From contig JAUWZT010000135.1 in NCBI GenBank assembly GCA_030615145.1, positions 1 to 10,030 of the forward strand: a stretch of DNA of 10,030 nucleotides. Direction: 5' to 3'. Source of the DNA: Promethearchaeota archaeon. Lineage in GTDB: Archaea > Asgardarchaeota > Lokiarchaeia > Sigyniarchaeales > SOKP01. A model generated the notes under the pieces. It had not been told where the DNA came from. It saw nothing but the letters and a program-made list of their open reading frames with translations, and did no database searches. Position 1 is the stretch's first letter. Each line of letters begins with the position of its first letter. Below are positions 1-5,796 of this stretch, in pieces. Made by a program: the position numbers and the translations under genes.

Positions 1-645
1 AAATAATATGCTGCTTATGGTAAGCATAAATACTGCTGCTATACAACCAACTAGTAAAGAGAAGATAATAGGATCGATAAAATCTAAGAAAATTGTTGGT
101 AAAATTGAGATAGCTGAGATTTGATTACCTATATAAACCGATAGTATCGTAGCTACAGGAATAGATGAAACAATAATCCCAAAAAATATACCTATCGAAC
201 AAGAAATTGCCATAGCCGCCATACTTATTGTTAATGACTCTATAGTTTGATTTAGTACAAACTCGGAAAGATTCCCGATAAATATCTGATCTAGAATAAG
301 TCCTAGAGTAAGAGAAATGCCTGTAGCAATAATTAGGCATAAATACACGGAAAAGAATTTTGCTAAAAGTATACTCGTACGTTTTACTGGTCGAATTAAA
401 AACAGATCATACACATGCCGTAATTTTTCGCTTGCTATAGAGGTACTCAACATAGCAGAGCCAAGCGTTCCACCAATACTTGATAAAATTATTGCCACGA
501 TGGAAGAGATTGGAATTCCCTCAGTGTCAGGTACGATATAATGAAATAGTAGGGATAAAAGCGGTAATCCTACCCATAGCACAATCATCACCTTTGATTT
601 GTAGAATCCCTTTAATTCATCTACGAACAATATCTTTAAACTCAT
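1..645 (-). CDS. ABC-2 type transporter permease (3' end cut by window edge)
   Basis: This frame stays open from an ATG at 645 to the left edge, giving 215 codons with the C-terminus missing. It is very hydrophobic. After a short cytoplasmic start (MSLKILFVDELKGFYKSK) come membrane segments at about residues 18-38, 43-62, 95-120, 140-165, 170-190 and 195-215. This is the layout of ABC-2 family permeases. The segment after helix 2 (S-E-K-L-R-H-V-Y-D-L-F-L-I-R-P-V-K-R) resembles the family's cytoplasmic coupling region, where many members read E-[KR]-x-x-G-T-x-x-L-L-x-x-P. The start codon overlaps the stop of the ATPase gene as ATGA, so the two are translationally coupled and should form one exporter at the cytoplasmic membrane. 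The substrate cannot be read from the sequence; such pairs export drugs, lipids, polysaccharides or peptides. Family assignment is firm, substrate unknown. Confidence 0.88.
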   Translation of the reverse strand, partial: MSLKILFVDELKGFYKSKVMIVLWVGLPLLSLLFHYIVPDTEGIPISSIVAIILSSIGGTLGSAMLSTSIASEKLRHVYDLFLIRPVKRTSILLAKFFSVYLCLIIATGISLTLGLILDQIFIGNLSEFVLNQTIESLTISMAAMAISCSIGIFFGIIVSSIPVATILSVYIGNQISAISILPTIFLDFIDPIIFSLLVGCIAAVFMLTISSILF

Positions 646-1625
646 TTAACATCACCTTCAATGTATTTTAAATAAACTTCCTCCAAACTTGGTTTAAGAA
701 TTTGAAAATTTCGCATCTTACATTCTTGATCTGTTATTGATCTAAGTATTTTTTGAATAGTATTATCTAAATCTGCGTTTACTTCTAAATGAATAAATTG
801 TTTGTTAGGAGCTCCTAATTCGATCTTTTCAACTCCATCTATATGTTCCAAATTTTGGCAAGGATTTCCTACTTCGGAATATACTATTTCTATAATACTA
901 CCTATGAGAAACTCACTTTGCAGCTCGCTAGGATCTCCAATCTTGATTAGTCTCCCCTTATTTAAAATACCAATCTTGTTAGAAATATCTTGAATATCAG
1001 ATAAAATATGGGAGGAAAAGAGTATTGTAATCCCTTGTAAACTTAGAGATTTAATGAGGTTTTTTACCTGATACCTACTACTTGGATCTAGTCCTGATAA
1101 TGGCTCATCTAGTACGAGAATCTGAGGATTATTTAGAAGTGCTTGAGCTAACCTTAATTTTTGTAGCATTCCTCCCGATAAATGGATTATTTTTTTATTC
1201 CTGACTTCTTCTAAGTTAACAAATTTTAATACTTCTGTGATTTTAGATTCAAGTTGATCTTGTTTCAATTCCGACAATCGACCAAAAGTTCTTAAAGCAT
1301 GCCCTACCGTACGCCAACTTTGAAAACCTGCTTCTTGTGGATGATAACCTAATATTTTATAAATTTCCTTTCGAGTATTGGATATATCCTTTCCTTCTAT
1401 ATACACTTTCCCAATGTAATCCCTTATCAGTCCTACTAATCTCTTAAGTGTTGTGGTTTTTCCCGCTCCATTAGGTCCAATATACCCAAACACATCTCCT
1501 TTATTTATAGTGAAGGAGATATTGTCTAATGCCAAAAAGTTATTATAACTTTTTGAGACATTCTGAAATGTTATCAATGCTTCATTATTAGTTATCTTTT
1601 TTTGTTGTTCCATTATTTTTCTCAC
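642..1625 (-). CDS. ABC transporter ATP-binding protein (exporter ATPase)
   Basis: This is a complete nucleotide-binding subunit of 327 residues. It has Walker A G-P-N-G-A-G-K-T-T at 50-58, a Q-loop Gln at 97 (YHPQ), the signature LSGGMLQ at 149-155, Walker B ILVLDEP at 169-175, D-loop SGLD at 177-180 and switch His206. Residues from about 240 to 327 form the extra C-terminal region common in ABC-2 exporter ATPases such as the CcmA/NatA/DrrA group. The start shown is GTG, preceded by AAGGA (1635-1631) with 5 bases of spacing. An ATG four codons inside (1613) is an alternative, and would suit a leaderless transcript from the TATA-like CATATAAA at 1648-1641. The stop overlaps the permease start, so the pair hydrolyses ATP to drive export by the downstream membrane subunit. 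The substrate is not evident. Confidence 0.95.
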   Translation of the reverse strand: MRKIMEQQKKITNNEALITFQNVSKSYNNFLALDNISFTINKGDVFGYIGPNGAGKTTTLKRLVGLIRDYIGKVYIEGKDISNTRKEIYKILGYHPQEAGFQSWRTVGHALRTFGRLSELKQDQLESKITEVLKFVNLEEVRNKKIIHLSGGMLQKLRLAQALLNNPQILVLDEPLSGLDPSSRYQVKNLIKSLSLQGITILFSSHILSDIQDISNKIGILNKGRLIKIGDPSELQSEFLIGSIIEIVYSEVGNPCQNLEHIDGVEKIELGAPNKQFIHLEVNADLDNTIQKILRSITDQECKMRNFQILKPSLEEVYLKYIEGDVK

Positions 1626-1794
1626 AATTTTCCTTGGAAATTTATATGATCATCCACATTTTAGTTAAGAAAAGTATCCAGTAAATCGTTTATTATAAAC
1701 TAAAGTTCCAAAAAAAGATTCAGTTTTTATATTTTAAAAACGAGAAATCATTACTGAGGCGGGATTTATATAAAAATCTTGACTTTTCTTTTTC
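1626..1794. promoter_or_regulatory. Divergent promoter region between the ABC operon and a small zinc-ribbon gene
   Basis: This 169-base AT-rich spacer separates two divergent genes. On the minus strand there are two TATA candidates for the ABC operon. One is CATATAAA at 1648-1641, too close for the GTG start but right for the internal ATG at 1613. The other is TTATAATA around 1698-1691, which would give a leader of about 40 bases containing the AAGGA site. The second lies inside a small palindrome, GTTTAT-T-ATAAAC at 1688-1700, which could be an operator but is short and AT-rich. The plus-strand TATA box at 1765-1773 is listed separately. Confidence 0.45.
1765..1773 (+). promoter_or_regulatory. 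TATA box for leaderless small zinc-ribbon gene
   Basis: The sequence TTTATATAA is centred near 1769, about 26 bases before the ATG at 1795. Archaeal transcription starts about 25-27 bases after the TATA centre, so the transcript should begin at or next to the A of the ATG. No Shine-Dalgarno site precedes the ATG, as expected for a leaderless mRNA. The agreement of promoter spacing with the start codon supports the 55-codon gene being real. Confidence 0.6.
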
Positions 1795-1962
1795 ATGAGT
1801 AGAGTAAACAAAACTAATGATTTTTTTATCCCCAACTTCTTCTATAGAAAGAAAGAATGCTATGGTTGCGAAATAAAACGACATAAGTTATTCTTACAGG
1901 AATCTCATAATTACATAGAATTATTCTGTAAAGATTGTAAAAATACGATTATAATAGATTAG
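1795..1962 (+). CDS. Small zinc-ribbon protein, 55 residues, function unknown
   Basis: This short frame runs from ATG 1795 to TAG 1962 and encodes 55 residues. It has two C-x2-C knuckles: C22-Y-G-C25 and C45-K-D-C48, separated by 19 residues. That is the four-Cys layout of a zinc ribbon, and it occupies most of the protein. The N-terminal 20 residues are basic and aromatic (FFIPNFFYRKK), and the end is hydrophobic (TIIID). There is no signal peptide or membrane helix, so it should be cytosolic. A TATA box sits about 26 bases upstream, matching leaderless expression. It converges on the HPS gene, with 34 bases between the two stop codons. Similar tiny zinc ribbons in archaea act in transcription, in ribosomes, or have unknown partners. 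I do not recognise the exact family. The knuckles plus the promoter make a real gene more likely than chance. Confidence 0.65.
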   Translation: MSRVNKTNDFFIPNFFYRKKECYGCEIKRHKLFLQESHNYIELFCKDCKNTIIID

Positions 1963-1964
1963 AT

Positions 1965-1976
1965 AAAAAAAAAAAA
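1965..1976 (-). terminator. T12 terminator of the slipin-HPS operon
   Basis: Twelve A residues on the plus strand read as T12 in the minus-strand transcript, 20 bases after the stop of the HPS gene. Archaeal RNA polymerase terminates at such T-runs without needing a hairpin. The short palindrome AGTAATT-A-AATTACT at 1979-1993 lies between the stop and the T-run and could add a weak stem. Confidence 0.6.
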
Positions 1977-1996
1977 TGAGTAATTAAATTACTTAA

Positions 1997-2668
1997 TTAA
2001 ACTTCTTTTAGAATTGAGGGAATCAGGGATCTAAAATTCACTGTATCTACTAATCCTTTGTTCTCATCTGATGATTTAACAATATTTAAAATTGCAATAT
2101 CGGCACCATTGAAATAAGATTTTTTTACCGAATCGTGATCTAAACCGCCCGCTACAGATATTAAAACACCATATTTTGATCGAACTTTATTGATATCTTT
2201 GTATCTTATAATACTTCGTGGATTTATTTCTTCGTCTCTGCCCTTATGAATTACCACTGCTTTTGGTTTAAATTTTAAGGGTAGCAATTTACGTAAAGGA
2301 TTTTCCTGACCAAGCATATCGATCATAGAAAGTAATCCATTTTGTTCACAAATTTCATTAAAAAAATCCAGAGTTTCTGTTGGGGCAGTTCCTGCGGCAG
2401 TTATTGCATTTGCTCCTGCTGCATGTGCTAATTTTACTTCTTCGTATGCTCCATCAGTAACCTTTAAATCCGCAACAAGCAATCCTCGCCAAAGTCTTCG
2501 AATCAATCTTATTCCTGCAATTCCTTCTCTTTTAATGAACGGCGTCCCAGCTTCGATAATTAAGCGTGGATCGTATGGTATATTGGGTAAAATTCTTAAA
2601 ACATCTGCGGCTGTATGATTGAAAGCTATTTGTACGTATCTTTGATTCGTTATGAAAGTTCTACTCAT
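1997..2668 (-). CDS. 3-hexulose-6-phosphate synthase-like enzyme (OMPDC/HUMPS superfamily)
   Basis: A 223-residue single-domain TIM-barrel protein of the orotidine-5'-phosphate decarboxylase superfamily. Visible landmarks are N-terminal YVQIAFN (11-17), EAGTPFIK (39-46), the catalytic D-x-K-x-x-D motif at D67-L-K69-V-T-D72 within VADLKVTDGAYEE, the strand-4 region AITAAGTAP (88-96), IDMLG (116-120), VIHKGRD (139-145) and the phosphate loop SVAGGL (171-176). The DxKxxD spacing and the E-x-G-T-P motif fit hexulose-phosphate synthase better than pyrimidine OMPDC. In archaea this aldol chemistry (hexulose-6-phosphate to or from ribulose-5-phosphate plus formaldehyde) usually supplies pentoses. 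The length matches stand-alone HPS; no Fae domain is fused and no isomerase (PHI) gene is in view. Its start has a strong AAGGAGGG site (2683-2676) with 7 bases of spacing, 16 bases after the slipin stop. KGPDC-type or another member of the superfamily cannot be excluded. Confidence 0.82.
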   Translation of the reverse strand: MSRTFITNQRYVQIAFNHTAADVLRILPNIPYDPRLIIEAGTPFIKREGIAGIRLIRRLWRGLLVADLKVTDGAYEEVKLAHAAGANAITAAGTAPTETLDFFNEICEQNGLLSMIDMLGQENPLRKLLPLKFKPKAVVIHKGRDEEINPRSIIRYKDINKVRSKYGVLISVAGGLDHDSVKKSYFNGADIAILNIVKSSDENKGLVDTVNFRSLIPSILKEV

Positions 2669-2675
2669 CCTTGAA

Positions 2676-2683
2676 CCCTCCTT
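2676..2683 (-). promoter_or_regulatory. Strong ribosome binding site of the HPS-like gene
   Basis: AAGGAGGG on the minus strand sits inside the 16-base slipin-HPS gap, 7 bases before the ATG at 2668. It is the best Shine-Dalgarno match in the window. It shows that the second gene of this operon is translated from its own site, whereas several other genes here have weak sites or none. Confidence 0.75.
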
Positions 2684-2684
2684 A

Positions 2685-3458
2685 TTAAGTAAACTTCTTA
2701 AGAATATTACCTATTTCAGACGGCATGAAGATAACTATCTTTTCCGAAGGATCCTGAGAAATATCTCTAATAGTTTGAAGAGTCCTAAGTTGTAAAGCTC
2801 CAGGTTCAGATGTCATCATTTTGGCTGCTTCCGCTAGGTTTTTTGCTGACGCAAGCTCACCCTCACTAGCAATAATTGCTGCTCGTTTTTCTCGTTCGGC
2901 CTCTGCTTGCTTAGCCATTGCTCTTTTCATTTCAGAAGGTAATTCGATTTCTTGTATCTTTATGCTTTTTATATCAATACCCCATTCGTTTGTCTCTTGA
3001 TCTACAAGCGATCTAATGTCGGAAGCAATTTTATCCCTTTCAGTTAAAACGCTATCTAATTCCATATTACCGACAACATCTCTTAAAGCCGCCTGGGTGT
3101 ATTGCCTAACCGCATAAGCATAGTTTTCTATCTTGATGATTGCATCCGATGGCTTCTCTACCTTGAAATAAACTACGGTATTCGCCAAAACTGGTATGTT
3201 ATCCCTCGTAATTACTTCTTGTCTGGGAATATCAGCAGTTACGATTCTCATATCGACTTTCCTGGACTTTTCGAAGAGTGGGAGTATGTATACCACACCT
3301 GGTCCTATTGTTCGTTTATATTTGCCGAGTCTGAATATTATAAGCCTTTCATACTCCAAAATCACCTTTATTCCTGCAAGAAGCCAACAAGTAAAGAAAA
3401 TCACAACGAATATTACAATAGGTATTACTATAAACCCTATATCAAATTGAAATATCAT
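2685..3458 (-). CDS. SPFH/Band 7 (slipin, stomatin-like) membrane protein
   Basis: A 257-residue stomatin-family protein. It has one N-terminal membrane segment (about residues 8-29), then the SPFH/Band 7 domain (about 30-180) with family landmarks: VILEYERLIIFRLGK (32-46), GPGVVYILPLFEK (52-64), RQEVITRDNIPV (79-90), AALRDVVG (123-130), ELDSVLTERDKI (133-144) and WGIDIKSIKIQEIELP (159-174). An Ala/Glu-rich coiled coil follows (about 175-213) and then the usual C-terminal LQTIRDIS segment (227-234). Slipins oligomerise at membranes and organise proteins or a partner protease. The length is normal for a prokaryotic slipin. Prokaryotic slipin genes usually sit beside an NfeD protease gene; none is present here. 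The start has AAGAGGAT (3471-3464), with GAGG ending 7 bases from the ATG, and TATATATA at 3500-3493. It is the first gene of an operon with the HPS-like gene. Confidence 0.93.
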   Translation of the reverse strand: MIFQFDIGFIVIPIVIFVVIFFTCWLLAGIKVILEYERLIIFRLGKYKRTIGPGVVYILPLFEKSRKVDMRIVTADIPRQEVITRDNIPVLANTVVYFKVEKPSDAIIKIENYAYAVRQYTQAALRDVVGNMELDSVLTERDKIASDIRSLVDQETNEWGIDIKSIKIQEIELPSEMKRAMAKQAEAEREKRAAIIASEGELASAKNLAEAAKMMTSEPGALQLRTLQTIRDISQDPSEKIVIFMPSEIGNILKKFT

Positions 3459-3492
3459 ATTTTATCCTCTTTTAAAAATTGTAAAGTTATGG

Positions 3493-3500
3493 TATATATA
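3493..3500 (-). promoter_or_regulatory. TATA box of the slipin-HPS operon
   Basis: TATATATA is centred near 3496, predicting a start of transcription near 3470. That gives a short leader of about a dozen bases holding the GAGG site used by the slipin ATG at 3458. It lies in the 204-base divergent spacer between this operon and the zinc-ribbon membrane protein gene at 3663. Confidence 0.5.
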
Positions 3501-3662
3501 GAAAGATGACGTATTTAAATGTATTTAATGGTAAATCTAAAACTAGGGAAGGGATACGAACATTTTTATATTTTAGTTTGAATATGTTATTTTACTCAAA
3601 AAGAAATCATGCTTAGGCATAACTTTTTTAAGTTCAATTTTGTAGTATATCTTAGATAACGA

Positions 3663-4004
3663 ATGATTCTTAATAGAATGAATTTACTGCAAAACATGTT
3701 CCCTTTTGATATATTTGGTTTTATGAGTGGAATCTTTATCTTAATTTTTGTCATCGTTATTATTGTTTTCATCATAGTAATTATTATCGTTTACAAGCTT
3801 CTCCATAGCAATGTAGATCATGAAAACAAAACAAGATATAAATTGCCGAAATTACGCGCTGAGGATGCTGGTACTACTTTTGTAAAAGCAGATAAAGAAA
3901 ATTTAGCTAAAGAAAAAATGAGCAGTAATTGTAAGTATTGTGGCGAAAAAATTGAGGATAATATTGCTTTTTGCCCGTTTTGTGGATCCAATTTATCTGA
4001 ATAA
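3663..4004 (+). CDS. Single-pass membrane protein with C-terminal zinc ribbon
   Basis: A 113-residue protein with three parts. A short N-terminus is followed by one long, very hydrophobic segment rich in Ile/Val/Phe (about 19-46). A charged linker (47-88) follows, and then a C-terminal zinc ribbon with C90-K-Y-C93 and C104-P-F-C107-G. The C-x2-C, x10, C-P-x-C-G pattern is that of the small zinc-ribbon domains often attached to archaeal and bacterial membrane proteins. The Lys/Arg-rich linker suggests the ribbon faces the cytoplasm. Two starts are possible: ATG 3663, or ATG 3678 (codon 6). The TATA-like TAGTATATC at 3643-3651 would put transcription start near 3673, which would favour 3678 as a leaderless start. 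The gene diverges from the slipin operon. Function unknown; a membrane-anchored adaptor is a guess. Confidence 0.8.
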   Translation: MILNRMNLLQNMFPFDIFGFMSGIFILIFVIVIIVFIIVIIIVYKLLHSNVDHENKTRYKLPKLRAEDAGTTFVKADKENLAKEKMSSNCKYCGEKIEDNIAFCPFCGSNLSE

Positions 4005-4341
4005 AATACATGGTCCTAGTATATATACTGATATTGTAATTGTATTCACCACTAACACCTCACTAGAACTACTCTACTTAACTATAGATTAAATTTTCGA
4101 AGGAATTCTTCCGTTAAATAATCTTTATAGGCTACTTTTTCTTAGTATACCACCAATAATACTAACGGCGCTTCTGTTAAGGAAAAAGTTTTACTTGGTA
4201 AGAGAAATAAACTAATATATCATAAAATTTAACTAGAACTTAACCGCATATATTGGCAATCCTAACTGTAAACTTTATATTTATTATTCAACTAAAAAAT
4301 ATATCAAATTTCTAAAATTTCACAAAAAGGTAATATAAAAA
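4005..4341. other. Non-coding AT-rich spacer
   Basis: No coding frame of useful length, tRNA or clear repeat array is visible in these 337 bases. There is a perfect 12-base palindrome AGTATATATACT at 4018-4029, just after the upstream gene. The 9-mer ACTAGAACT occurs twice (near 4065 and 4230). TATA-like stretches occur at about 4273-4281 (CTTTATATT) and 4297-4304 (AAATATAT). The second would direct transcription starting near 4327, just ahead of the ATG at 4342, and is the likely promoter of the next gene. An AAAAGG at 4325-4330 is a weak ribosome site 11 bases from that ATG. The length leaves room for an RNA gene, but I see no hallmark of one. Confidence 0.5.
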
Positions 4342-4350
4342 ATGAAATAG
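4342..4350 (+). other. Original start ATG-AAA followed by in-frame TAG
   Basis: ATG AAA TAG at 4342-4350 is in the same frame as the membrane protein below. After the TAG the frame runs open for 13 codons (SIVRAFLFSLISF) into the TTG at 4390. Those residues extend the first hydrophobic helix with a preceding Arg, as expected of a native N-terminus (MK-x-SIVRAF). Promoter-like and ribosome-site-like sequence lies upstream of this ATG rather than of the TTG. The TAG at codon 3 therefore looks like a point change, a sequence error, or a readthrough/reinitiation site. Confidence 0.55.
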
Positions 4351-4389
4351 AGCATTGTAAGAGCTTTTCTATTTAGTTTAATCTCGTTT

Positions 4390-4857
4390 TTGATCTTAAA
4401 TTTTTTGTTTTTCATTATCGCTTACTCAATTGAGGGATATATAAATTCAGCATTTACTAGTATCGCAGCGCATCCAGCAATAATAATGTTTTGGCTGGCA
4501 AATCCGATTCAACATTTTATTTGGCAACTATTTACTTGGATCTCTGCTCCTGTAGGAGTGGGATGGACTGTATTATACATTGGTTATGCACTGTCTCTAA
4601 CAATTGCTTCTATCATAGCTGGAATCTCAGGAGGAAGTATTCTAAAATCTGTGTTTGGGTGGGTATTAACTTCTGTTTGTAGCATAGGGTTAATAGTAGC
4701 CATGTTTTTTATAGATAGTTATACGGTTAATTATTATTGTAGTCTTTGTAATTTGAATGAAGCAATAATAGAGGTTGTACTACCTGGTGTCGTAAATCTT
4801 TTAATATTTAGTGGGGTCGCTTTAGTAGTAGGGTTGCTAGTAGGAAGATCTAAATAA
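4390..4857 (+). CDS. Four-helix membrane protein of unknown function; start uncertain (TAG upstream)
   Basis: From the TTG at 4390 this encodes 155 residues. It has hydrophobic segments at about residues 2-19, 57-80, 86-108 and 127-151, with a basic end (GRSK). The second segment is Gly/Ser-rich (IIAGISGGS). The loop between helices 3 and 4 holds C117-S-L-C120. An amphipathic stretch (30-50, with three Trp) lies between helices 1 and 2. I do not recognise the family. The true start is probably the ATG at 4342, since the intervening codons complete helix 1, but TAG at 4348-4350 interrupts it. If the TAG is real, translation must restart at TTG 4390 or another near-cognate codon, which still leaves helix 1 about 18 residues long. 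A T8 run at 4924-4931 is a possible terminator. The rest of the frame is intact, so recent loss or an error is more likely than an old pseudogene. Confidence 0.7.
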   Translation: MILNFLFFIIAYSIEGYINSAFTSIAAHPAIIMFWLANPIQHFIWQLFTWISAPVGVGWTVLYIGYALSLTIASIIAGISGGSILKSVFGWVLTSVCSIGLIVAMFFIDSYTVNYYCSLCNLNEAIIEVVLPGVVNLLIFSGVALVVGLLVGRSK

Positions 4858-4923
4858 TTTAAAAGAAACCATTAAAAAAAACAATGACAATAACCCTAAT
4901 TTAAAATTATTCTCAATTATTTC

Positions 4924-4931
4924 TTTTTTTT
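4924..4931 (+). terminator. T8 terminator after the four-helix protein gene
   Basis: Eight T residues, with more T-rich sequence on both sides (TTATTTC before, ACATTTCTTACTTC after), lie 66 bases after the stop at 4857. This fits archaeal oligo-T termination. The following gene has its own spacer of more than 120 bases, so separate transcription is likely. Confidence 0.45.
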
Positions 4932-5056
4932 ACATTTCTTACTTCTTTAGCTGATGAATTATTTGACTAATTAAAATAAAAAGGTGATGACGAGAATTTA
5001 AATTTGAATGTAACTAAATTATCTTAGATCTTCAGTTATTATAGAGTTGATAAATA

Positions 5057-5578
5057 ATGAGAGTAATTCAAACTATAAAAGACTTTAAGGGTGATATAAA
5101 CACTCTCTTTAATGCTTTTGTTGACGATTTAGTTAGTCAAGAGCTTATTGAAGTGGGTACAAGATATTCCCTAATTGAGATTGGTCCTCGTGAAAATTAT
5201 TCAACAATTATTCAAATTGTTGTAAGAAGTCATACAACAATTAAAGTCGATGTTAGCTTTACGCAAAATTTATCTAACATTGATGTAAATTATGCGTCAA
5301 CTGCTGAAACTGATTTTTCTTTAGTGCTAAAGACGAACCGCAAAGCGGTTAAAAAAATACAACAAAAACTTGGAAAAGATGGTATGCAAAAAGCCCGAGA
5401 CGCTAGTTTAGTTCCTCTTATACAAAAATCTATAACAAGCGTAGTAAAATCTTTGCAAGAGAAACCAGTTGGAGCCACAGCTGAGGATCCACTTACAATA
5501 CTTCAGAGAAAATTCGTTAATGGCGAGATTTCTGAGGAAGAATATCTTCGTAAAAAGGAATTATTAAATCAATTTTAG
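5057..5578 (+). CDS. SHOCT-domain protein of unknown function
   Basis: A 173-residue soluble protein with two parts. Residues 1-135 alternate strands and helices (long strands at 36-43, 50-58, 61-69, 86-92; a helix at 94-134) and match no family I can name; a START/SRPBCC-like or lipid-binding fold is only a guess. Residues 144-171 are a clear SHOCT domain: DPLTILQRKFVNGEISEEEYLRKKELL, which carries the family's L-x-x-L-[KR]-x-x-x-x-x-G-x-I-[ST]-x-E-E-[FY] pattern. SHOCT is a short helical hairpin usually found at protein ends and thought to mediate oligomerisation or binding. There is no signal peptide or membrane segment. The gene ends in TAG directly after a complete SHOCT helix, which shows TAG working as a stop in this genome. 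No strong ribosome site precedes the ATG; the region before it is AT-rich. Confidence 0.8.
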   Translation: MRVIQTIKDFKGDINTLFNAFVDDLVSQELIEVGTRYSLIEIGPRENYSTIIQIVVRSHTTIKVDVSFTQNLSNIDVNYASTAETDFSLVLKTNRKAVKKIQQKLGKDGMQKARDASLVPLIQKSITSVVKSLQEKPVGATAEDPLTILQRKFVNGEISEEEYLRKKELLNQF

Positions 5579-5587
5579 AAAAATTTC

Positions 5588-5662
5588 GAGGAACGAAGAA
5601 ATGGTTGAGAAAATAAAAAGGAAAAAAATTACCAAATTCATGAAAGAAAGAGCAAATTTACA
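5588..5662 (+). repeat. Upstream copy of imperfect direct repeat (relic of methyltransferase gene start)
   Basis: This stretch resembles 7922-8002, the ribosome site and first codons of the methyltransferase gene. Both have GAGGAAC, then 6 bases, then ATGGTTGA[G/A]AAAAT. Further on they share AAAAAGGAAAA, TGAAAGAA and TTTACA, with a gap of about a dozen bases in this copy and an insertion of about 10 bases later. Here the ATG at 5601 opens only 24 codons (MVEKIKRKKITKFMKERANL...) before TAA at 5673-5675, so this copy is not a working gene of that kind. The two copies flank the beta-helix gene exactly. Confidence 0.5.
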
Positions 5663-5796
5663 AAAAATGTATTAATGGTAACATGTAACAATAGAAATGA
5701 AAGCATTTTATAATAGATCGTATCTTAACATAAAATACTGAATTTTTTTTAAAAATTTAATAATAAAGAATTCAATGCTAAGGGTGTAAAATTATA

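Noticed and set aside
125..340. A 71-codon minus-strand frame rich in Tyr/Ser/Arg
   Set aside because: It is an alternative frame inside the ABC permease gene, whose own frame is hydrophobic and open to the window edge.
3102..3509. A 135-codon plus-strand frame opposite the slipin gene
   Set aside because: It is antisense to a clear SPFH-domain gene, with a Tyr/Ser/Lys-rich composition and no recognisable domain, so it is a shadow frame.
4348..4350. TAG read as pyrrolysine or generally recoded
   Set aside because: TAG ends the SHOCT gene (5576-5578) right after a complete domain, and ends the small zinc-ribbon gene at 1960-1962. No pyrrolysine machinery is in view.
4951..5000. C/D box RNA-like motifs: CTGATGA at 4951 and GTGATGA at 4984
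   Set aside because: GTGATGA fits a C box, but no D box (CTGA) follows at a suitable distance and no closing stem is visible.
5601..5675. A 24-codon frame (MVEKIKRKK...) as a small gene
   Set aside because: It is better explained as a relic of the methyltransferase gene start, and it is a short, Lys-rich peptide without other support.
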